64,000 nt of DNA. Origin: Phyllobacteriaceae bacterium. GTDB lineage: Bacteria > Pseudomonadota > Alphaproteobacteria > Rhizobiales > Rhizobiaceae. Below the pieces are notes generated by a model. It was given only the letters and a program-made list of their open reading frames with translations, ran no database searches and had not been told where the DNA came from. The stretch spans positions 20,647 through 84,646 of the forward strand of contig JANSXT010000020.1 of NCBI GenBank assembly GCA_024742765.1, given 5' to 3'. The first letter of the stretch is position 1. Each line of letters opens with the position of its first letter. The translations under genes and the position numbers were made by a program. Positions 1-12,821 of the stretch are shown here, piece after piece.

Positions 1-3242
<3,242 letters not shown>

Positions 3243-3243
3243 T

Positions 3244-3969
3244 ATGACCGCGACGGACGTCCATAGCGGCACATACGCCAAACGGCGTGGCGAGCTGGAG
3301 GTCTATTTCGACCGGACGGCGGTCGACGGCTGGAAGAAGCTGGTCACCGACGAGAAGGTCAGCCGCATCCGCCAGACCGTGCGCGAGGGCAGGGACCAGA
3401 TGCGCGCGACGCTGCTGTCCTGTCTGCCGGACGATCTGACCGGTTGGCGCGTGCTCGATGCGGGCTGTGGCTCTGGCGTTGCCTCGTTCGAACTGGCGCG
3501 GCGCGGCGCCGATGTGCTCGGCATCGATCTGTCCGAGCAGATGACAGGCTTTGCGCGCGAGCGGCTGACCGAAATCGAGCGCAGCGCGCCGATGGCCGGA
3601 CGCGCGACATTTGCCGCCGGTGACATGCTTTCGCCGGACCATGGCCGGTTCGATGCGGTGTTCGCGATGGATTCGCTGATCCACTACCGGACCGAAGACG
3701 CGGTGGCAGCCATTGCCGCGCTCGGCCAACGCACCGAACGGGCCATGGTGTTCACGATCGCGCCGCGCACGGCGCTGCTCGCCGCCATGCATGCGGTCGG
3801 GCAAATGTTCCCGCGCAGCGACCGTTCGCCGGGGATCGAACCGGTGCGGCCCGAGCGGCTGTCGGGTGCGCTTCTGGTGCGCGATGACATGGCCGGCTGG
3901 ACAATGGGGCGCACGGCACGGGTCTCGCGCGGCTTTTACATTTCGCAGGCGATGGAGGTGCGGCGCTGA
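3244..3969 (+). CDS. bchM: Magnesium protoporphyrin IX O-methyltransferase BchM
   Basis: A SAM-dependent enzyme of 241 residues that methylates the C13 propionate of Mg-protoporphyrin IX, giving the substrate of the cyclase. A class I methyltransferase SAM motif, VLDAGCGSGVASFELARRG, is at about residues 70-88, followed by the acidic residue of motif II in GIDLSEQM. It starts one base after the bchL stop, and its own stop overlaps the next ATG by one base (TGATG). Length and position immediately after bchL match the family. I see no internal regulatory signal. Confidence 0.95.
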   Translation: MTATDVHSGTYAKRRGELEVYFDRTAVDGWKKLVTDEKVSRIRQTVREGRDQMRATLLSCLPDDLTGWRVLDAGCGSGVASFELARRGADVLGIDLSEQMTGFARERLTEIERSAPMAGRATFAAGDMLSPDHGRFDAVFAMDSLIHYRTEDAVAAIAALGQRTERAMVFTIAPRTALLAAMHAVGQMFPRSDRSPGIEPVRPERLSGALLVRDDMAGWTMGRTARVSRGFYISQAMEVRR

Positions 3970-5429
3970 TGGCGTTTGGCGGCATCCATTATCCGCGCAA
4001 GAAGCGGTCGGCCTGGTCGATGTGGCAGAATGTCGGCCCGCGCTGGCTGCCTTTCGCCGATGCTGCCACCGAGGATTTGCCGCTGGGCCGCCTTCTGCGC
4101 CTGACCCTGTTCCAGATCTCGGTCGGCATGGCGACGGTGCTGCTGACCGGCACGCTGAACCGGGTGATGATCGTCGAACTGGGCGTTGCCACCAGTCTTG
4201 TCGCGGCGATGATCGCCATTCCGGTCCTTGCTGCGCCGTTCCGCGTTCTGATCGGCTACCGGTCGGATACCTATAAATCCTTCCTGGGCTGGCGCCGGGT
4301 TCCCTATATCTGGCTCGGCTCGATGCTGCAGTTCGGTGGCCTTGCCATCATGCCATTCGCGCTGCTGCTGCTCCAGTCACAGACCACCGGCCCCGAATGG
4401 GCCGGGCCCGCCGGCGCGGCGCTCGCCTTCCTTCTGACCGGCATCGGCATGCACATGACGCAGACCGCGGGCCTCGCGCTCGCCACCGATCTGGCGGCGC
4501 CCGACAACCGGCCGCGCGTCGTTGCGCTCGCCTATGTCATGCTGCTCATTGGCATGATGGTCAGCGCGGTTGCGTTTGGCTGGATGCTGGCCGATTTCGA
4601 CGCGATCACGCTGATCCGCGTGGTGCAGGGCGCGGCGGTCGCGACCCTGATCATCAACGGCATCGCGCTTTGGAAGCAGGAGCCGCGCAACGCCGAACTG
4701 ACCCGCGCCGATCGCGCGGTGCCGACCTTCCGCGAAGCCTTCACCGGCTATTGCAAGGACGACCGCACTGTGCGCCTTCTGGTGGCCGTGGCGCTCGGCG
4801 CCGCCGGCTTTGCCATGCAGGACGTGCTGCTCGAGCCCTATGGCGGCGAGGTGCTGGGCCTGTCCGTGTCGGCGACGACGCTTCTGACGGCAATCTGGGC
4901 GGCGGGGACGCTGGTCGGCTTTGCGCTGGCCGGCCGCTGGCTCGCGATGGGCCGCGACATGTATCGCCTGGCCGGCCTTGGCGCGATGATCGGCGTTGTC
5001 GCCTTTTCCGCCGTCGTCTTCGCCGAACCGCTGCAATCGCCGACCCTGTTCCGCATCGGCACTGCGCTCATCGGCCTTGGTGGCGGCCTGTTTGCCGTCT
5101 GCACCATGCTGGCCGCGATGGAAGTCTCCGACACCACCGACAGCGGCATTGCCATCGGCGCCTGGGGCGCGGTGCAGGCGACCGCGATCGGCGTCGGCCT
5201 GGCGCTCGGCGGCTTCATTCGCGACGCGGTCAATCTCGCCGTCGAGGCGGGCTTTGCCGGATCGGCGCTGTCGGCCCCGGCTGCCGGTTACGGCGTCGTC
5301 TATCACATCGAAATCGGTCTGTTGTTTGCGAGCCTCGTCGCGCTCGGCCCGCTGGTCGGGCGGGCGCGCCGCCGCGGCACGGACCATCAACCAATCCGCC
5401 GGTTCGGCATCGCCGAACTGCCCGGGTGA
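3969..5429 (+). CDS. lhaA: LhaA, light-harvesting 1 assembly factor (PucC/BCD family transporter-like)
   Basis: A polytopic membrane protein of 486 residues with about 12 hydrophobic segments. It belongs to the PucC branch of the major facilitator superfamily. The family is needed for LH1 assembly and is proposed to deliver bacteriochlorophyll to light-harvesting polypeptides. Family-like stretches include PFRVLIGYRSDTYKSFLGWRR and the nearby VPYIWLGSMLQFGGLAIMPF. The TGATG overlap with bchM indicates coupled translation. Being between bchM and puhA distinguishes it from pucC, which accompanies LH2 genes; no LH2 (puc) genes are in this window. Confidence 0.93.
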   Translation: MAFGGIHYPRKKRSAWSMWQNVGPRWLPFADAATEDLPLGRLLRLTLFQISVGMATVLLTGTLNRVMIVELGVATSLVAAMIAIPVLAAPFRVLIGYRSDTYKSFLGWRRVPYIWLGSMLQFGGLAIMPFALLLLQSQTTGPEWAGPAGAALAFLLTGIGMHMTQTAGLALATDLAAPDNRPRVVALAYVMLLIGMMVSAVAFGWMLADFDAITLIRVVQGAAVATLIINGIALWKQEPRNAELTRADRAVPTFREAFTGYCKDDRTVRLLVAVALGAAGFAMQDVLLEPYGGEVLGLSVSATTLLTAIWAAGTLVGFALAGRWLAMGRDMYRLAGLGAMIGVVAFSAVVFAEPLQSPTLFRIGTALIGLGGGLFAVCTMLAAMEVSDTTDSGIAIGAWGAVQATAIGVGLALGGFIRDAVNLAVEAGFAGSALSAPAAGYGVVYHIEIGLLFASLVALGPLVGRARRRGTDHQPIRRFGIAELPG

Positions 5430-5451
5430 ACCATGAACCAGGAGAACAGCC

Positions 5452-6246
5452 ATGGTTGAAATCACAGGGTACATCGATGTCGCGCAGGTGACGCTCTACG
5501 TGTTCTGGGTGTTCTTTGCCGGCCTGATCTTCTACCTGCAGCGCGAAAGCCGCCGCGAGGGCTTCCCGCTGGAAGATGATGCGGGCAACAAGGACGGCGC
5601 GTCCTGGCTGTTCACGCCGGCGCCCAAGGCGTTCCATCTCGCCCATGGCCACGGCGTCGTGCTGGCGCCCAGCGACAAGGGCGATGCCAATGCGGACCCG
5701 GCCAATCTGAAAGGCGCGCAGGTCGGCCAGTTCTCCGGCGCGCCCTGGCAGCCCGACAATGAGATGCCGATGCTCGACGGCATCGGACCGGGTTCCTGGA
5801 CGGCGCGGGCGAACGTGCCTGACATGCTGCACAATGGCGCGCCGAAGATCGTGCCGATGCGCGAGGACGCCACGATCACCATCGCCGAGGGCGACATGGA
5901 CCCGCGCGGCCTGCGCGTGGTCGGCTGCGACAGCATCGTCGCCGGCCGGGTCAGCGATGTCTGGGTCGACCGGATGGAGCACATGATCCGGTTCCTTGAA
6001 ATCGAAACGGAGGTCGGCGATGCGCCGCGCCGCGTGCTCGTGCCGATGAACTTCGTCGTCGTCAAAACCCCGCGCGACCGCGAGAAGGTGTTTTACGTCC
6101 ATGCGATCACCGGCGAACAGTTCGCCATGGTGCCGGGCACCCAGAAGGTCTCGGAAGTCACGCTGCTCGAGGAAGAGAAGATCATGGCCTATTTCGGTGC
6201 CGGGCTTCTCTATGCGACGCCGGAGCGACAGGAGGCCTATCTGTGA
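5452..6246 (+). CDS. puhA: Photosynthetic reaction centre H subunit PuhA
   Basis: The H subunit of the type II reaction centre, 264 residues. It has one N-terminal membrane helix (about residues 11-30, VTLYVFWVFFAGLIFYLQ) followed by a cytoplasmic PRC-barrel domain that caps PufL/PufM near the quinone sites. The segment RESRREGFPLED just after the helix is typical. A clear ribosome-binding site (AGGAG) lies before the ATG. The gene ends in a GTGA overlap with puhB. It is separated from its L and M partners, which are at 13-15 kb on the other strand, as is usual for these clusters. Confidence 0.97.
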   Translation: MVEITGYIDVAQVTLYVFWVFFAGLIFYLQRESRREGFPLEDDAGNKDGASWLFTPAPKAFHLAHGHGVVLAPSDKGDANADPANLKGAQVGQFSGAPWQPDNEMPMLDGIGPGSWTARANVPDMLHNGAPKIVPMREDATITIAEGDMDPRGLRVVGCDSIVAGRVSDVWVDRMEHMIRFLEIETEVGDAPRRVLVPMNFVVVKTPRDREKVFYVHAITGEQFAMVPGTQKVSEVTLLEEEKIMAYFGAGLLYATPERQEAYL

Positions 6247-6914
6247 CCGGTTTCATCGCTCCAGAGTTTGACGAAGGCGCCAACAACGGCCTTCCGGGGC
6301 CGCTGCCCGCCGGCGAGCGCATCATCTGGCAGGGCCGTCCGAATGCCCGCGCGGTCGGCCGCCATGTGATGAAGACGCGCTGGATCGCCGCCTATTTCGG
6401 CGTGATGCTGGCATGGCTGGTCATCACCGGCTTCTATTTCGGCCGTGCGGCCGACGACATCCTCGTTTCGCTTTTGATCATGACCGTCGCCGGCGCGATC
6501 GTTGTAGGGCTTTTTGAATGGTACGCCTGGGGCGTCCACAAAACGACGATCTACACGATCACGACCAAGCGCGTTGTCATGAAGTTCGGCGTCGCGCTGC
6601 CGACCGCGTTCAATCTGCCTTTCTCGGAAGTCGAGGCGGTGGATGTGCGCAAGCGCTCCAACGGCGGCGGTGATATCGCGCTGCGCTTCAAGCCCGATGT
6701 GCGGCTGGCATGGCTCGTCTTCTGGCCGCATGTGCGGGGCCTGCGCATGGGCCGGCCGGAGCCGCAGATGATCGGGCTCGATGATGTGGCCGCGGTGGCC
6801 GACCTCTTGTCGACGCAGCTTCACGCCCATCTGGCGCGCACCCATGTGGTTGACGAGGCACCGATCGCGACGGTCGAGGGCGGTATTTCCGTCTTCCCGC
6901 AGGCGGCGGAATAG
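6243..6914 (+). CDS. puhB: Photosynthetic complex assembly protein PuhB
   Basis: A membrane protein of 223 residues with about three hydrophobic segments (near residues 48-66, 77-96 and 155-162) and a PH-like YdbS-type region around the TITTKRVVMKFG stretch. Members of this family are dimeric factors needed for reaction-centre assembly. Translation starts at GTG in a GTGA overlap with the puhA stop. Gene order puhA-puhB-puhC fixes the identity. Confidence 0.93.
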   Translation: MTGFIAPEFDEGANNGLPGPLPAGERIIWQGRPNARAVGRHVMKTRWIAAYFGVMLAWLVITGFYFGRAADDILVSLLIMTVAGAIVVGLFEWYAWGVHKTTIYTITTKRVVMKFGVALPTAFNLPFSEVEAVDVRKRSNGGGDIALRFKPDVRLAWLVFWPHVRGLRMGRPEPQMIGLDDVAAVADLLSTQLHAHLARTHVVDEAPIATVEGGISVFPQAAE

Positions 6915-6923
6915 GAGGCGGCG

Positions 6924-7406
6924 ATGAGCGGAATTCCGGCCAGCGACCATCGGCATCAGCATGGCACAGCCGTCAGATGGCTGCCGCTGCTGATGGCGGC
7001 CGGCCTGGTCGCGTTCACGCTCCTGTCGGTCACCTTTGCCAATCTGACCGGGCATGGCGTCGTGCGCACGGGCGCCAACGCCATCGTCGATACCGGCCAC
7101 ATTGCGATCCGGCGCGATGCGTCGGGCACCATCCATGTCGTCGATCCGGCGACGGACACCATCATCGCGTCCTATCCAAGGACGCGCGAACAGTTTCTTG
7201 CCGGCGCGTTGCGCTCCCTTGAGCGGATGCGCGGGCCGGCAAGTGAGGAAAGCACCCGCACTTTCGCGGTGCTGCGCATCGGCAGCGGCTCGGTCTTCCT
7301 GGAGGACGTCGGGACCGGTGACCGCATCAGCCTGAATGCGTTCAACCGCGCGGAATCGATGGCGCTCGCCGAGCGTGTCGCCGCGCACAATGGAGGACGA
7401 AAATGA
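6924..7406 (+). CDS. puhC: Photosynthetic complex assembly protein PuhC
   Basis: A protein of 160 residues with one N-terminal membrane helix (about residues 18-38) and a soluble, presumably periplasmic, domain. PuhC homologues help organise the RC-LH1 core. An AGGAGGCG site precedes the ATG. The stop overlaps the next ATG (ATGA). Sequence conservation in this family is low, so the call rests partly on gene order and topology. Confidence 0.88.
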   Translation: MSGIPASDHRHQHGTAVRWLPLLMAAGLVAFTLLSVTFANLTGHGVVRTGANAIVDTGHIAIRRDASGTIHVVDPATDTIIASYPRTREQFLAGALRSLERMRGPASEESTRTFAVLRIGSGSVFLEDVGTGDRISLNAFNRAESMALAERVAAHNGGRK

Positions 7407-7708
7407 GTTTGATCGGTCTGATCGCCCGGACGCGGGAAGATGTGCCGTGTACGGTCGAAATCAACAACACGTTCGAGCAGTTGGGGGCGCATCTGCGCTT
7501 CGACAACGGTGTCGGCGTCGAGCCCGGCGACGAGGTCCTGGTGCATGGCGCGCCGGTTTCGGTGCCCTATGGCGAGACCGCCACGTTCGAACGCACCGCC
7601 ACCATCACCCGCGCCAGCGCGCTTGAACGGGCCTGGACCCGCGCGACGGGCGATTTCGAGTTCATGGAACTGTGCGAATTCAGCTTCTCCGAGGAGGCCG
7701 CGCTATGA
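7403..7708 (+). CDS. Small conserved protein of the puhC-acsF interval, function unknown
   Basis: A 101-residue soluble protein with no signal peptide, no membrane segment and no catalytic motif that I recognise. The middle part ([20 protein letters not shown]) reads like a small beta-barrel, and the end is acidic and aromatic ([17 protein letters not shown]). It is locked into the operon by ATGA overlaps on both sides (puhC stop/start and own stop/acsF start), so it should be made in step with assembly factors and the cyclase. A short ORF at this position is common in alphaproteobacterial photosynthesis clusters. A role in RC or cyclase maturation is only inference. Confidence 0.8.
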   Translation: MSLIGLIARTREDVPCTVEINNTFEQLGAHLRFDNGVGVEPGDEVLVHGAPVSVPYGETATFERTATITRASALERAWTRATGDFEFMELCEFSFSEEAAL

Positions 7709-8805
7709 ACAAGCATGTCGACACGCCGATCGCCGGCAAGAAGGCCGCCGCGCCGCTCGAGGCGCAGAATGAAACCACCCGCATGGCGCACGAAACGACC
7801 ATGCTCAATCCGCGCTTTTACACCACCGATTTCGACGAGATGGACAAGATCGACGTCACGCCGGTGCGCGGCGAATGGGACGCGCTGATGGACGAGTTGC
7901 GCTCGGACCCCAACAAGGGCCATTTCAAGCGCAATGCGGACTGGGACAATATCGACATCGATGCGATGGATCCCGAACTGCGCAAGGAGTTCATCGACTT
8001 CCTCGTCTCCTCGCTCACCGCCGAGTTTTCCGGCTGCGTCCTCTACAAGGAGATGAAGCGGCGCGGCACGAACAAGGAAATCTGCGAATTGTTCGGCCAT
8101 ATGAGCCGCGACGAAAGCCGCCATGCCGGCTTCATCAACGATGCGCTCAAGGAGTTCAACATCGGCGTCAATATGGGCTTTCTGGCCAAGGCCAAGAAGT
8201 ACACCTACTTCCGGCCGAAGTTCATCTATTACGCGACCTACCTGTCCGAGAAGATCGGCTATGCGCGTTACATCACCATCTTCCGGCATCTGGAAAAGCA
8301 CCCCGACAAGCGCTTCCATCCGATTTTCAAATGGTTCGAGGAATGGTGCAATGACGAGTTCCGCCATGGCGAGGCCTTCTCGCTTCTGATGCGGGCCGAT
8401 CCGAAGCTTCTGGAAGGCCGCAACAAGCTGTGGATCAAATTCTTCCTTCTGGCGGTCTTCGTGACCATGCATGTGCGCGACCATCAGCGTCCCGCCTTCC
8501 ACGAGGCGCTGGGTGTCGATATCGACGATTATGACTGGAAGGTGTTCCACCTGACGACGGAGATCTCCAAACAGGTCTTCCCCGTCATGCTCGATCTCGA
8601 CAATCCGGCGCTGGTCGCGGGCTTCAAGCGCATGGTCGCGATCAATGACGCGATGGCGGCGGCGCACGCCCAGGGCGGTGTCGTTGGCGGCATCAAGAAG
8701 GGCTGGCACGGCCTGCGCGCCGGGCTGAACTTCGCCCGGCTCTACATGATCCCGTCGCTCTCCAACGACATCCCGGCGACCAGCCGGCTGCAGCCGGTCT
8801 GGTAG
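7705..8805 (+). CDS. acsF: Aerobic Mg-protoporphyrin IX monomethyl ester cyclase AcsF
   Basis: The O2-dependent di-iron oxidative cyclase that forms ring E of bacteriochlorophyll, giving 3,8-divinyl protochlorophyllide. It has 366 residues. Two E-x-x-H iron-binding motifs are visible, in [10 protein letters not shown] and in [10 protein letters not shown], as expected for a ferritin-like di-iron fold. The ATG at 7705 is chosen because GAGGAGG lies 8 bases upstream and it overlaps the previous stop. An in-frame ATG at 7672 would add 11 residues and is less likely. Its presence shows that the organism can make bacteriochlorophyll under oxygen. The anaerobic cyclase bchE is not in this window. 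Confidence 0.96.
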   Translation: MNKHVDTPIAGKKAAAPLEAQNETTRMAHETTMLNPRFYTTDFDEMDKIDVTPVRGEWDALMDELRSDPNKGHFKRNADWDNIDIDAMDPELRKEFIDFLVSSLTAEFSGCVLYKEMKRRGTNKEICELFGHMSRDESRHAGFINDALKEFNIGVNMGFLAKAKKYTYFRPKFIYYATYLSEKIGYARYITIFRHLEKHPDKRFHPIFKWFEEWCNDEFRHGEAFSLLMRADPKLLEGRNKLWIKFFLLAVFVTMHVRDHQRPAFHEALGVDIDDYDWKVFHLTTEISKQVFPVMLDLDNPALVAGFKRMVAINDAMAAAHAQGGVVGGIKKGWHGLRAGLNFARLYMIPSLSNDIPATSRLQPVW

Positions 8806-8812
8806 GGGGTCG

Positions 8813-9670
8813 ATGATGGGTCTGGCCCTTGCCGCATTCGCCGTTGCCGTGACCGCCTGGTGGCTCGCCACCGGCGCGGTCATCGTGGCGGCGCGCCGGC
8901 CGGCGCCCGACCCGCTCTACATGCTGATTCCGGCGTCGGCGCTTGGCGTCGCCGGGGTCGCCATCGCGCTTGCGACCGCGTCCGATCTGTCCGTGGCGTC
9001 GGTCTATGGTGCGTTTTTCGGCGCGCTGATGGTCTGGGCGTTTCACGAGATCAGCTTCCTGACCGGCCACCTGACGGGACCGCGCAAGACGGCGCTGCCT
9101 GCCGGCACCAGCGGCGGTCATCGTTTCCGCCTGGCCTGGGCGGCGGTGCGAGACCACGAACTGGCGCTGTTCCTGACCGGTGCCATGTTGGCCGTCGTTC
9201 TTTGGGGCGCGGCCAACCCGTTCGGCTGGATGGTGTTCGCGCTGATGTGGATCATGCGCCTTTTGACCAAGTTGAACGTCTTTCTGGGCGCGCCCAATGC
9301 GGTCAGCGAAATCCTGCCCGCGCGCATGGCCTATCTGACCAGCTATTTCCGCACCGACCGGGTGCACGCCTTCTTCATCGTGTCGGTGGTGATCGTCACC
9401 GGGTTGATGACCGCGAGCGGCTATATGGCCATCGTCGCGGACGATCCGGCCGCGATCACGGGATGGTCGCTGATGGCCGCGTTCGCCTTTCTCGGTCTGG
9501 TCGAACATCTGTTCCTGGTGCTGCCGGTGCGCGATGCCGCGCTCTGGGGCTGGGCGACCGGGAGCACCGGATCGGGCTTCATCCGCCGCGGCCAGGGTGT
9601 CGCCAAACAATTGCAATCATCACAAGAAGACGGCCGCGTTGCCAAACGCGCAGCGCCGGTCACGGGTTGA
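8813..9670 (+). CDS. puhE: PuhE-family membrane protein (DUF3623)
   Basis: A hydrophobic protein of 285 residues with about seven predicted membrane segments, starting at residues 3-23. The family-like stretch [18 protein letters not shown] is around residues 82-99. Homologues lie next to acsF or puhABC and are linked to RC-LH1 assembly or bacteriochlorophyll regulation. Two adjacent ATG codons (8813 and 8816) are possible starts. The gene lies 7 bases after acsF and 14 bases before hemA. Confidence 0.9.
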   Translation: MMGLALAAFAVAVTAWWLATGAVIVAARRPAPDPLYMLIPASALGVAGVAIALATASDLSVASVYGAFFGALMVWAFHEISFLTGHLTGPRKTALPAGTSGGHRFRLAWAAVRDHELALFLTGAMLAVVLWGAANPFGWMVFALMWIMRLLTKLNVFLGAPNAVSEILPARMAYLTSYFRTDRVHAFFIVSVVIVTGLMTASGYMAIVADDPAAITGWSLMAAFAFLGLVEHLFLVLPVRDAALWGWATGSTGSGFIRRGQGVAKQLQSSQEDGRVAKRAAPVTG

Positions 9671-9684
9671 AAAGGGGAACCGTC

Positions 9685-10905
9685 ATGGACAAGTTCGAGC
9701 AGCATTTCGAGAGCGCGCTCTCCGGTTTGCACGATGGAGGGAACTATCGTGTTTTTGCCGAGCTTGAGCGTCAGCGCGGATCGTTTCCGCGGGCAACGCG
9801 GCACCGGGGCGACGGGTCGACCCATGATGTGACGGTCTGGTGCTCGAACGATTATCTGGGCATGGGCCAGCATCCGGACGTGGTCGCGGCGATGCATGAT
9901 GCGATCGACAAATGCGGCACCGGCGCCGGCGGCACGCGCAACATTTCGGGCACCAATCATGGCCATGTGAAGCTGGAAGAAGAGCTGGCCGACCTGCACG
10001 GCAAAGAGGCCGCGCTGATCTTCACCTCGGGCTATGTGTCCAACTGGGCCGCGCTCGGCACGTTGCTCGCTAAGATCCCGAACATCATCTGCTACACCGA
10101 CGCGCTCAACCATGCCTCGATGATTGAAGGTATTCGTCACTCCCGCTGCGAGAAGCGCATCTTCAAGCACAATGACTGGAAGGATCTCGATCGCCTGATG
10201 GCCGCCGACGATCCGGCCGCGCCGAAACTCGTTGCGTTCGAGAGCGTCTATTCGATGGATGGCGACATCGCGCCGATCGAGAAGATCTGCGATGTGGCCG
10301 ACAAATATGGCGCACTCAAATATATCGACGAAGTGCATGCGGTGGGCATGTATGGCCCGCGCGGCGGCGGCGTTGCCGAGCGCGAGGGGCTGATGGATCG
10401 CATTGACGTCATCGAGGGCACGCTCGGCAAGGCGTTCGGGGTGATGGGCGGCTACATCACCGGCTCGAAGAATTTGGTCGACTTCGTGCGCAGCTTTGCC
10501 TCGGGCTTCATCTTCACGACGGCCTTGCCGCCGGCGCTGGCGGCGGGGGCTGTCGCCTCGATCAAGCATCTGAAGGCCCATGACGACAAGCGCCTCGCCC
10601 ATCAGGAGGCAGTCAGAAAAGTGCGCGCCGCGCTCGACCGTCAGGGCATTCCGCATATGCCGAACCCGAGCCACATCGTTCCGGTGATGGTGGGCGATGC
10701 GGCCAAGTGCAAATGGATCTCGGACATCCTTCTGGACGATTACGGCATCTATGTTCAGCCGATCAACTATCCGACGGTGCCCGTTGGCACCGAGCGGCTG
10801 AGGATCACGCCGACGCCGTTCCACACCGATGCGGACATCGCGCATCTCGCCGGCGCCCTGTGTGACCTGTGGAGCCAATGCGCGCTGGCAAGGGCCGTGG
10901 CGTAG
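9685..10905 (+). CDS. hemA: 5-aminolevulinate synthase HemA (C4 pathway)
   Basis: A PLP enzyme that condenses glycine with succinyl-CoA to 5-aminolevulinate, the precursor of haem and bacteriochlorophyll. It has 406 residues. The PLP lysine is in [13 protein letters not shown] (about residue 248). Substrate and cofactor motifs CSNDYLGMG and [11 protein letters not shown] are intact. The start is the ATG at 9685, after AAAAGGGGA. The same frame is open far upstream through puhE, but that stretch is shadow sequence. Placement in the photosynthesis operon suggests a pigment-dedicated copy; whether there is a second hemA elsewhere cannot be seen. Confidence 0.95.
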   Translation: MDKFEQHFESALSGLHDGGNYRVFAELERQRGSFPRATRHRGDGSTHDVTVWCSNDYLGMGQHPDVVAAMHDAIDKCGTGAGGTRNISGTNHGHVKLEEELADLHGKEAALIFTSGYVSNWAALGTLLAKIPNIICYTDALNHASMIEGIRHSRCEKRIFKHNDWKDLDRLMAADDPAAPKLVAFESVYSMDGDIAPIEKICDVADKYGALKYIDEVHAVGMYGPRGGGVAEREGLMDRIDVIEGTLGKAFGVMGGYITGSKNLVDFVRSFASGFIFTTALPPALAAGAVASIKHLKAHDDKRLAHQEAVRKVRAALDRQGIPHMPNPSHIVPVMVGDAAKCKWISDILLDDYGIYVQPINYPTVPVGTERLRITPTPFHTDADIAHLAGALCDLWSQCALARAVA

Positions 10906-11012
10906 GGACGGAGCCGGTTCTGGTCCAAAGGTATAGGTTGGATTGCGTAAGGGCAGGGTTACCTTAGACAGTGAGCGCGACGCTCAGGCGGCGGAAAGGT
11001 CCGCAACCGACA

Positions 11013-11750
11013 ATGCAGATCGTGACACTCTCGCTTTATCACTTTGCCGGCCCGCCGGCGAAGCTGTGGGCGTTTTCGCAGATGGGCCTGATGCGCCCGG
11101 CGGTTGCGCGCATGGACGGTCTGCGCTTTCACAAGATGATGGGGACCGGGGCCGGCGCCGGCTTTTCAACAAAGCCTGATTTTTCCACCTACACGCTGCT
11201 GTGTGTCTGGGACGATGAGGCCGCGGCGCGCAAGGCGCTGGAAACAGCGACACCGTTCTTGCGCTACCGGGACCGTGCCGATCGTTCCGCAACGCTTTTT
11301 CTCGCGGCCACGCAGACGCGGGGCCAATGGAGTGGCGTCGACCCGTTTGCCGTCGACACCGCAACGCGGCCGGAAGGGCCAATCGTGGCGCTGACGCGCG
11401 CGACATTGCGCTGGTCGAAGCTGGCGGCCTTCTGGTCGCTCGTGCCGGCGATCTCCGATGTGGCCGAGGCCGACGCGCACCAGCATTTCATGATGGGCAT
11501 GGGCGAGGTGCCCTACAAGCATCAGATGACCTTCTCGATCTGGGACGATGAGGCGGCGATGCGGGATTTTTCGCTCAACAGCCCGACCCATGGCACCGCG
11601 GTCCGGCGCGCATGGGGGGAGGGCTGGTTCGCCGAATCCCTTTTCGCGCGCTTCAACCTTCTGGCCGTCGAGGGCGCGTGGCCCGGTCTTGAGCGGTTCA
11701 TCGGCGCGGCACCGACCGCGGACGAAACGCAACCCCGGCAGGCGGCCTGA
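11013..11750 (+). CDS. crtA: Spheroidene monooxygenase CrtA
   Basis: This enzyme introduces the keto group at C-2 of acyclic carotenoids (spheroidene to spheroidenone, or spirilloxanthin to keto derivatives) and needs O2. It has 245 residues. It begins with the typical MQIVTLSLYHFAGPPAKLWA and contains two repeated WDDEAAxR segments. The ATG at 11013 follows GGAAAGG. A GTG at 10971 would add 14 residues and is less family-like. It lies 107 bases after hemA and 4 bases before idi, so it may be transcribed with either. Most of the crt genes lie elsewhere, at 21-28 kb. Confidence 0.92.
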   Translation: MQIVTLSLYHFAGPPAKLWAFSQMGLMRPAVARMDGLRFHKMMGTGAGAGFSTKPDFSTYTLLCVWDDEAAARKALETATPFLRYRDRADRSATLFLAATQTRGQWSGVDPFAVDTATRPEGPIVALTRATLRWSKLAAFWSLVPAISDVAEADAHQHFMMGMGEVPYKHQMTFSIWDDEAAMRDFSLNSPTHGTAVRRAWGEGWFAESLFARFNLLAVEGAWPGLERFIGAAPTADETQPRQAA

Positions 11751-11754
11751 TCCG

Positions 11755-12288
11755 ATGGACACGATACGCGACACAGATCCGATCATCCCGGCGATTGCCG
11801 AGGACGGCTCCTTCTATCCGATCGGCAAGATGCAGGCCCATCGCGAAGCGGTTTTTCACCTTGCCGTCTCGGTCTTCGTCTTTTCGGGCGACCATCTTCT
11901 GATCCAGCAGCGCGCCCGGCACAAATATCATTGCGGCGGCCAATGGGCGAACACCTGCTGCACGCACCCGCACTGGGACGAGCCGGTTGCCACAAGCGCG
12001 GCGCGGCGGCTGCGCGAGGAGCTGGGCTTTGGCGTGCCGCTGACCGAGCGCCACGAGGTGGAATATTCCGCCGATGTCAGCAATGGGCTGCACGAGCATG
12101 AGCGCGTGACCATGTTCATCGGCCATGCGGATCGCGACACGCTTGTCGTCCGGCCCAATCCGGATGAGGTGGCGGCGGTGCGCTGGGTGACGGCTGCGGA
12201 ACTGCGTGCCGACATGGCCCGCGATCCGGAAGCCTATACGCCCTGGTTCCGCATCTATTGCGACCGGTTTCCCGACCTGAAGATCTGA
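11755..12288 (+). CDS. idi: Isopentenyl-diphosphate delta-isomerase, type 1
   Basis: Interconverts IPP and DMAPP, feeding carotenoid and phytol synthesis. It has 177 residues and a Nudix-like fold. The active-site cysteine is in NTCCTHPHWDE and the glutamates are in RRLREELGFG. The start ATG is 4 bases after crtA. The open frame continues upstream into crtA, but the family start MDTIRDTDP fits. Being inside the photosynthesis cluster is common in purple bacteria. Confidence 0.95.
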   Translation: MDTIRDTDPIIPAIAEDGSFYPIGKMQAHREAVFHLAVSVFVFSGDHLLIQQRARHKYHCGGQWANTCCTHPHWDEPVATSAARRLREELGFGVPLTERHEVEYSADVSNGLHEHERVTMFIGHADRDTLVVRPNPDEVAAVRWVTAAELRADMARDPEAYTPWFRIYCDRFPDLKI

Positions 12289-12322
12289 GCGCCGCTTCTG
12301 CGGTTGACGGAACGATCAAGCC

Positions 12323-12358
12323 GACCGTTCGAACGGTCGCGCGCACGCCATGTGCGCG
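12323..12358. promoter_or_regulatory. Two consecutive inverted repeats between idi and a small secreted protein gene
   Basis: A perfect 16-base palindrome GACCGTTCGAACGGTC at 12323-12338 is followed by CGCGCAC/GTGCGCG arms at 12340-12346 and 12352-12358. They lie 35 bases after idi and about 70 bases before the next ATG. They could be an operator or the terminator region of the bchH-idi run; no T-run follows, so an operator or RNA structure is as likely. This is seen in sequence, and the function is inference. Confidence 0.4.
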
Positions 12359-12427
12359 ATAGCACAGCGGTGGCAATGCCCATATGGCGTGATGATTTTC
12401 ATCAGATGTTCATGGAAGGAACGCGCT

Positions 12428-12796
12428 ATGAAGCTCTTGCTCGCCGCCGCAGGCCTTTTTGTTGCCGGCACTGTCTTTATCGGAATGGGTTCGGTTACCG
12501 GCTCCGGTGCCGCCATGGCACAAGCCACGGGTCCGCTTTGCCAGCCCTATTCAATCACCACCTACGGCCAATCTGCAGCCGCACTCAAGAAAGCTCGAGA
12601 ACGCCGTGCGAAGCGACGCGCGATACGGCGCTGGGAGCGGGCGGTTGAAGGTCGCTTGCTGGGCGCGCGCGGTATCGCAGTTCCTGACGCCGGCACGGAC
12701 TATTCCAACCTCTCCAACGCTCAGGTTCACTCCTTCAACTGCTCCGGCCGGCCGTTGAACTGCGTGCTTGTTGCCACGCCCTGCCGGGCATCCTGA
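12428..12796 (+). CDS. Small secreted cysteine-containing protein, uncharacterised
   Basis: A 122-residue protein with a probable Sec signal peptide (about residues 1-33, ending GAAMAQA). The mature part is basic, with the stretch KKARERRAKRRAIRRWERAV, and has a C-terminal half with spaced cysteines (NCSGRPLNC and PCRAS). Similar short periplasmic proteins with WxxxV and a Cys-rich tail occur in many Rhizobiales and have no assigned function. The start is chosen at 12428 because AAGGA lies 7 bases upstream and the signal peptide begins there. It is not clearly part of the photosynthesis operon; it is bounded by the palindromes upstream and by the bidirectional terminator downstream. Confidence 0.7.
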   Translation: MKLLLAAAGLFVAGTVFIGMGSVTGSGAAMAQATGPLCQPYSITTYGQSAAALKKARERRAKRRAIRRWERAVEGRLLGARGIAVPDAGTDYSNLSNAQVHSFNCSGRPLNCVLVATPCRAS

Positions 12797-12821
12797 GGCG
12801 CTCACGGCGCTTGGTGCAACC

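Noticed and set aside
8860..9684. In-frame extension of hemA upstream through puhE (open frame from 8860)
   Set aside because: puhE is a better coding frame here, and HemA homologues begin at the [12 protein letters not shown] position with a ribosome-binding site just upstream.
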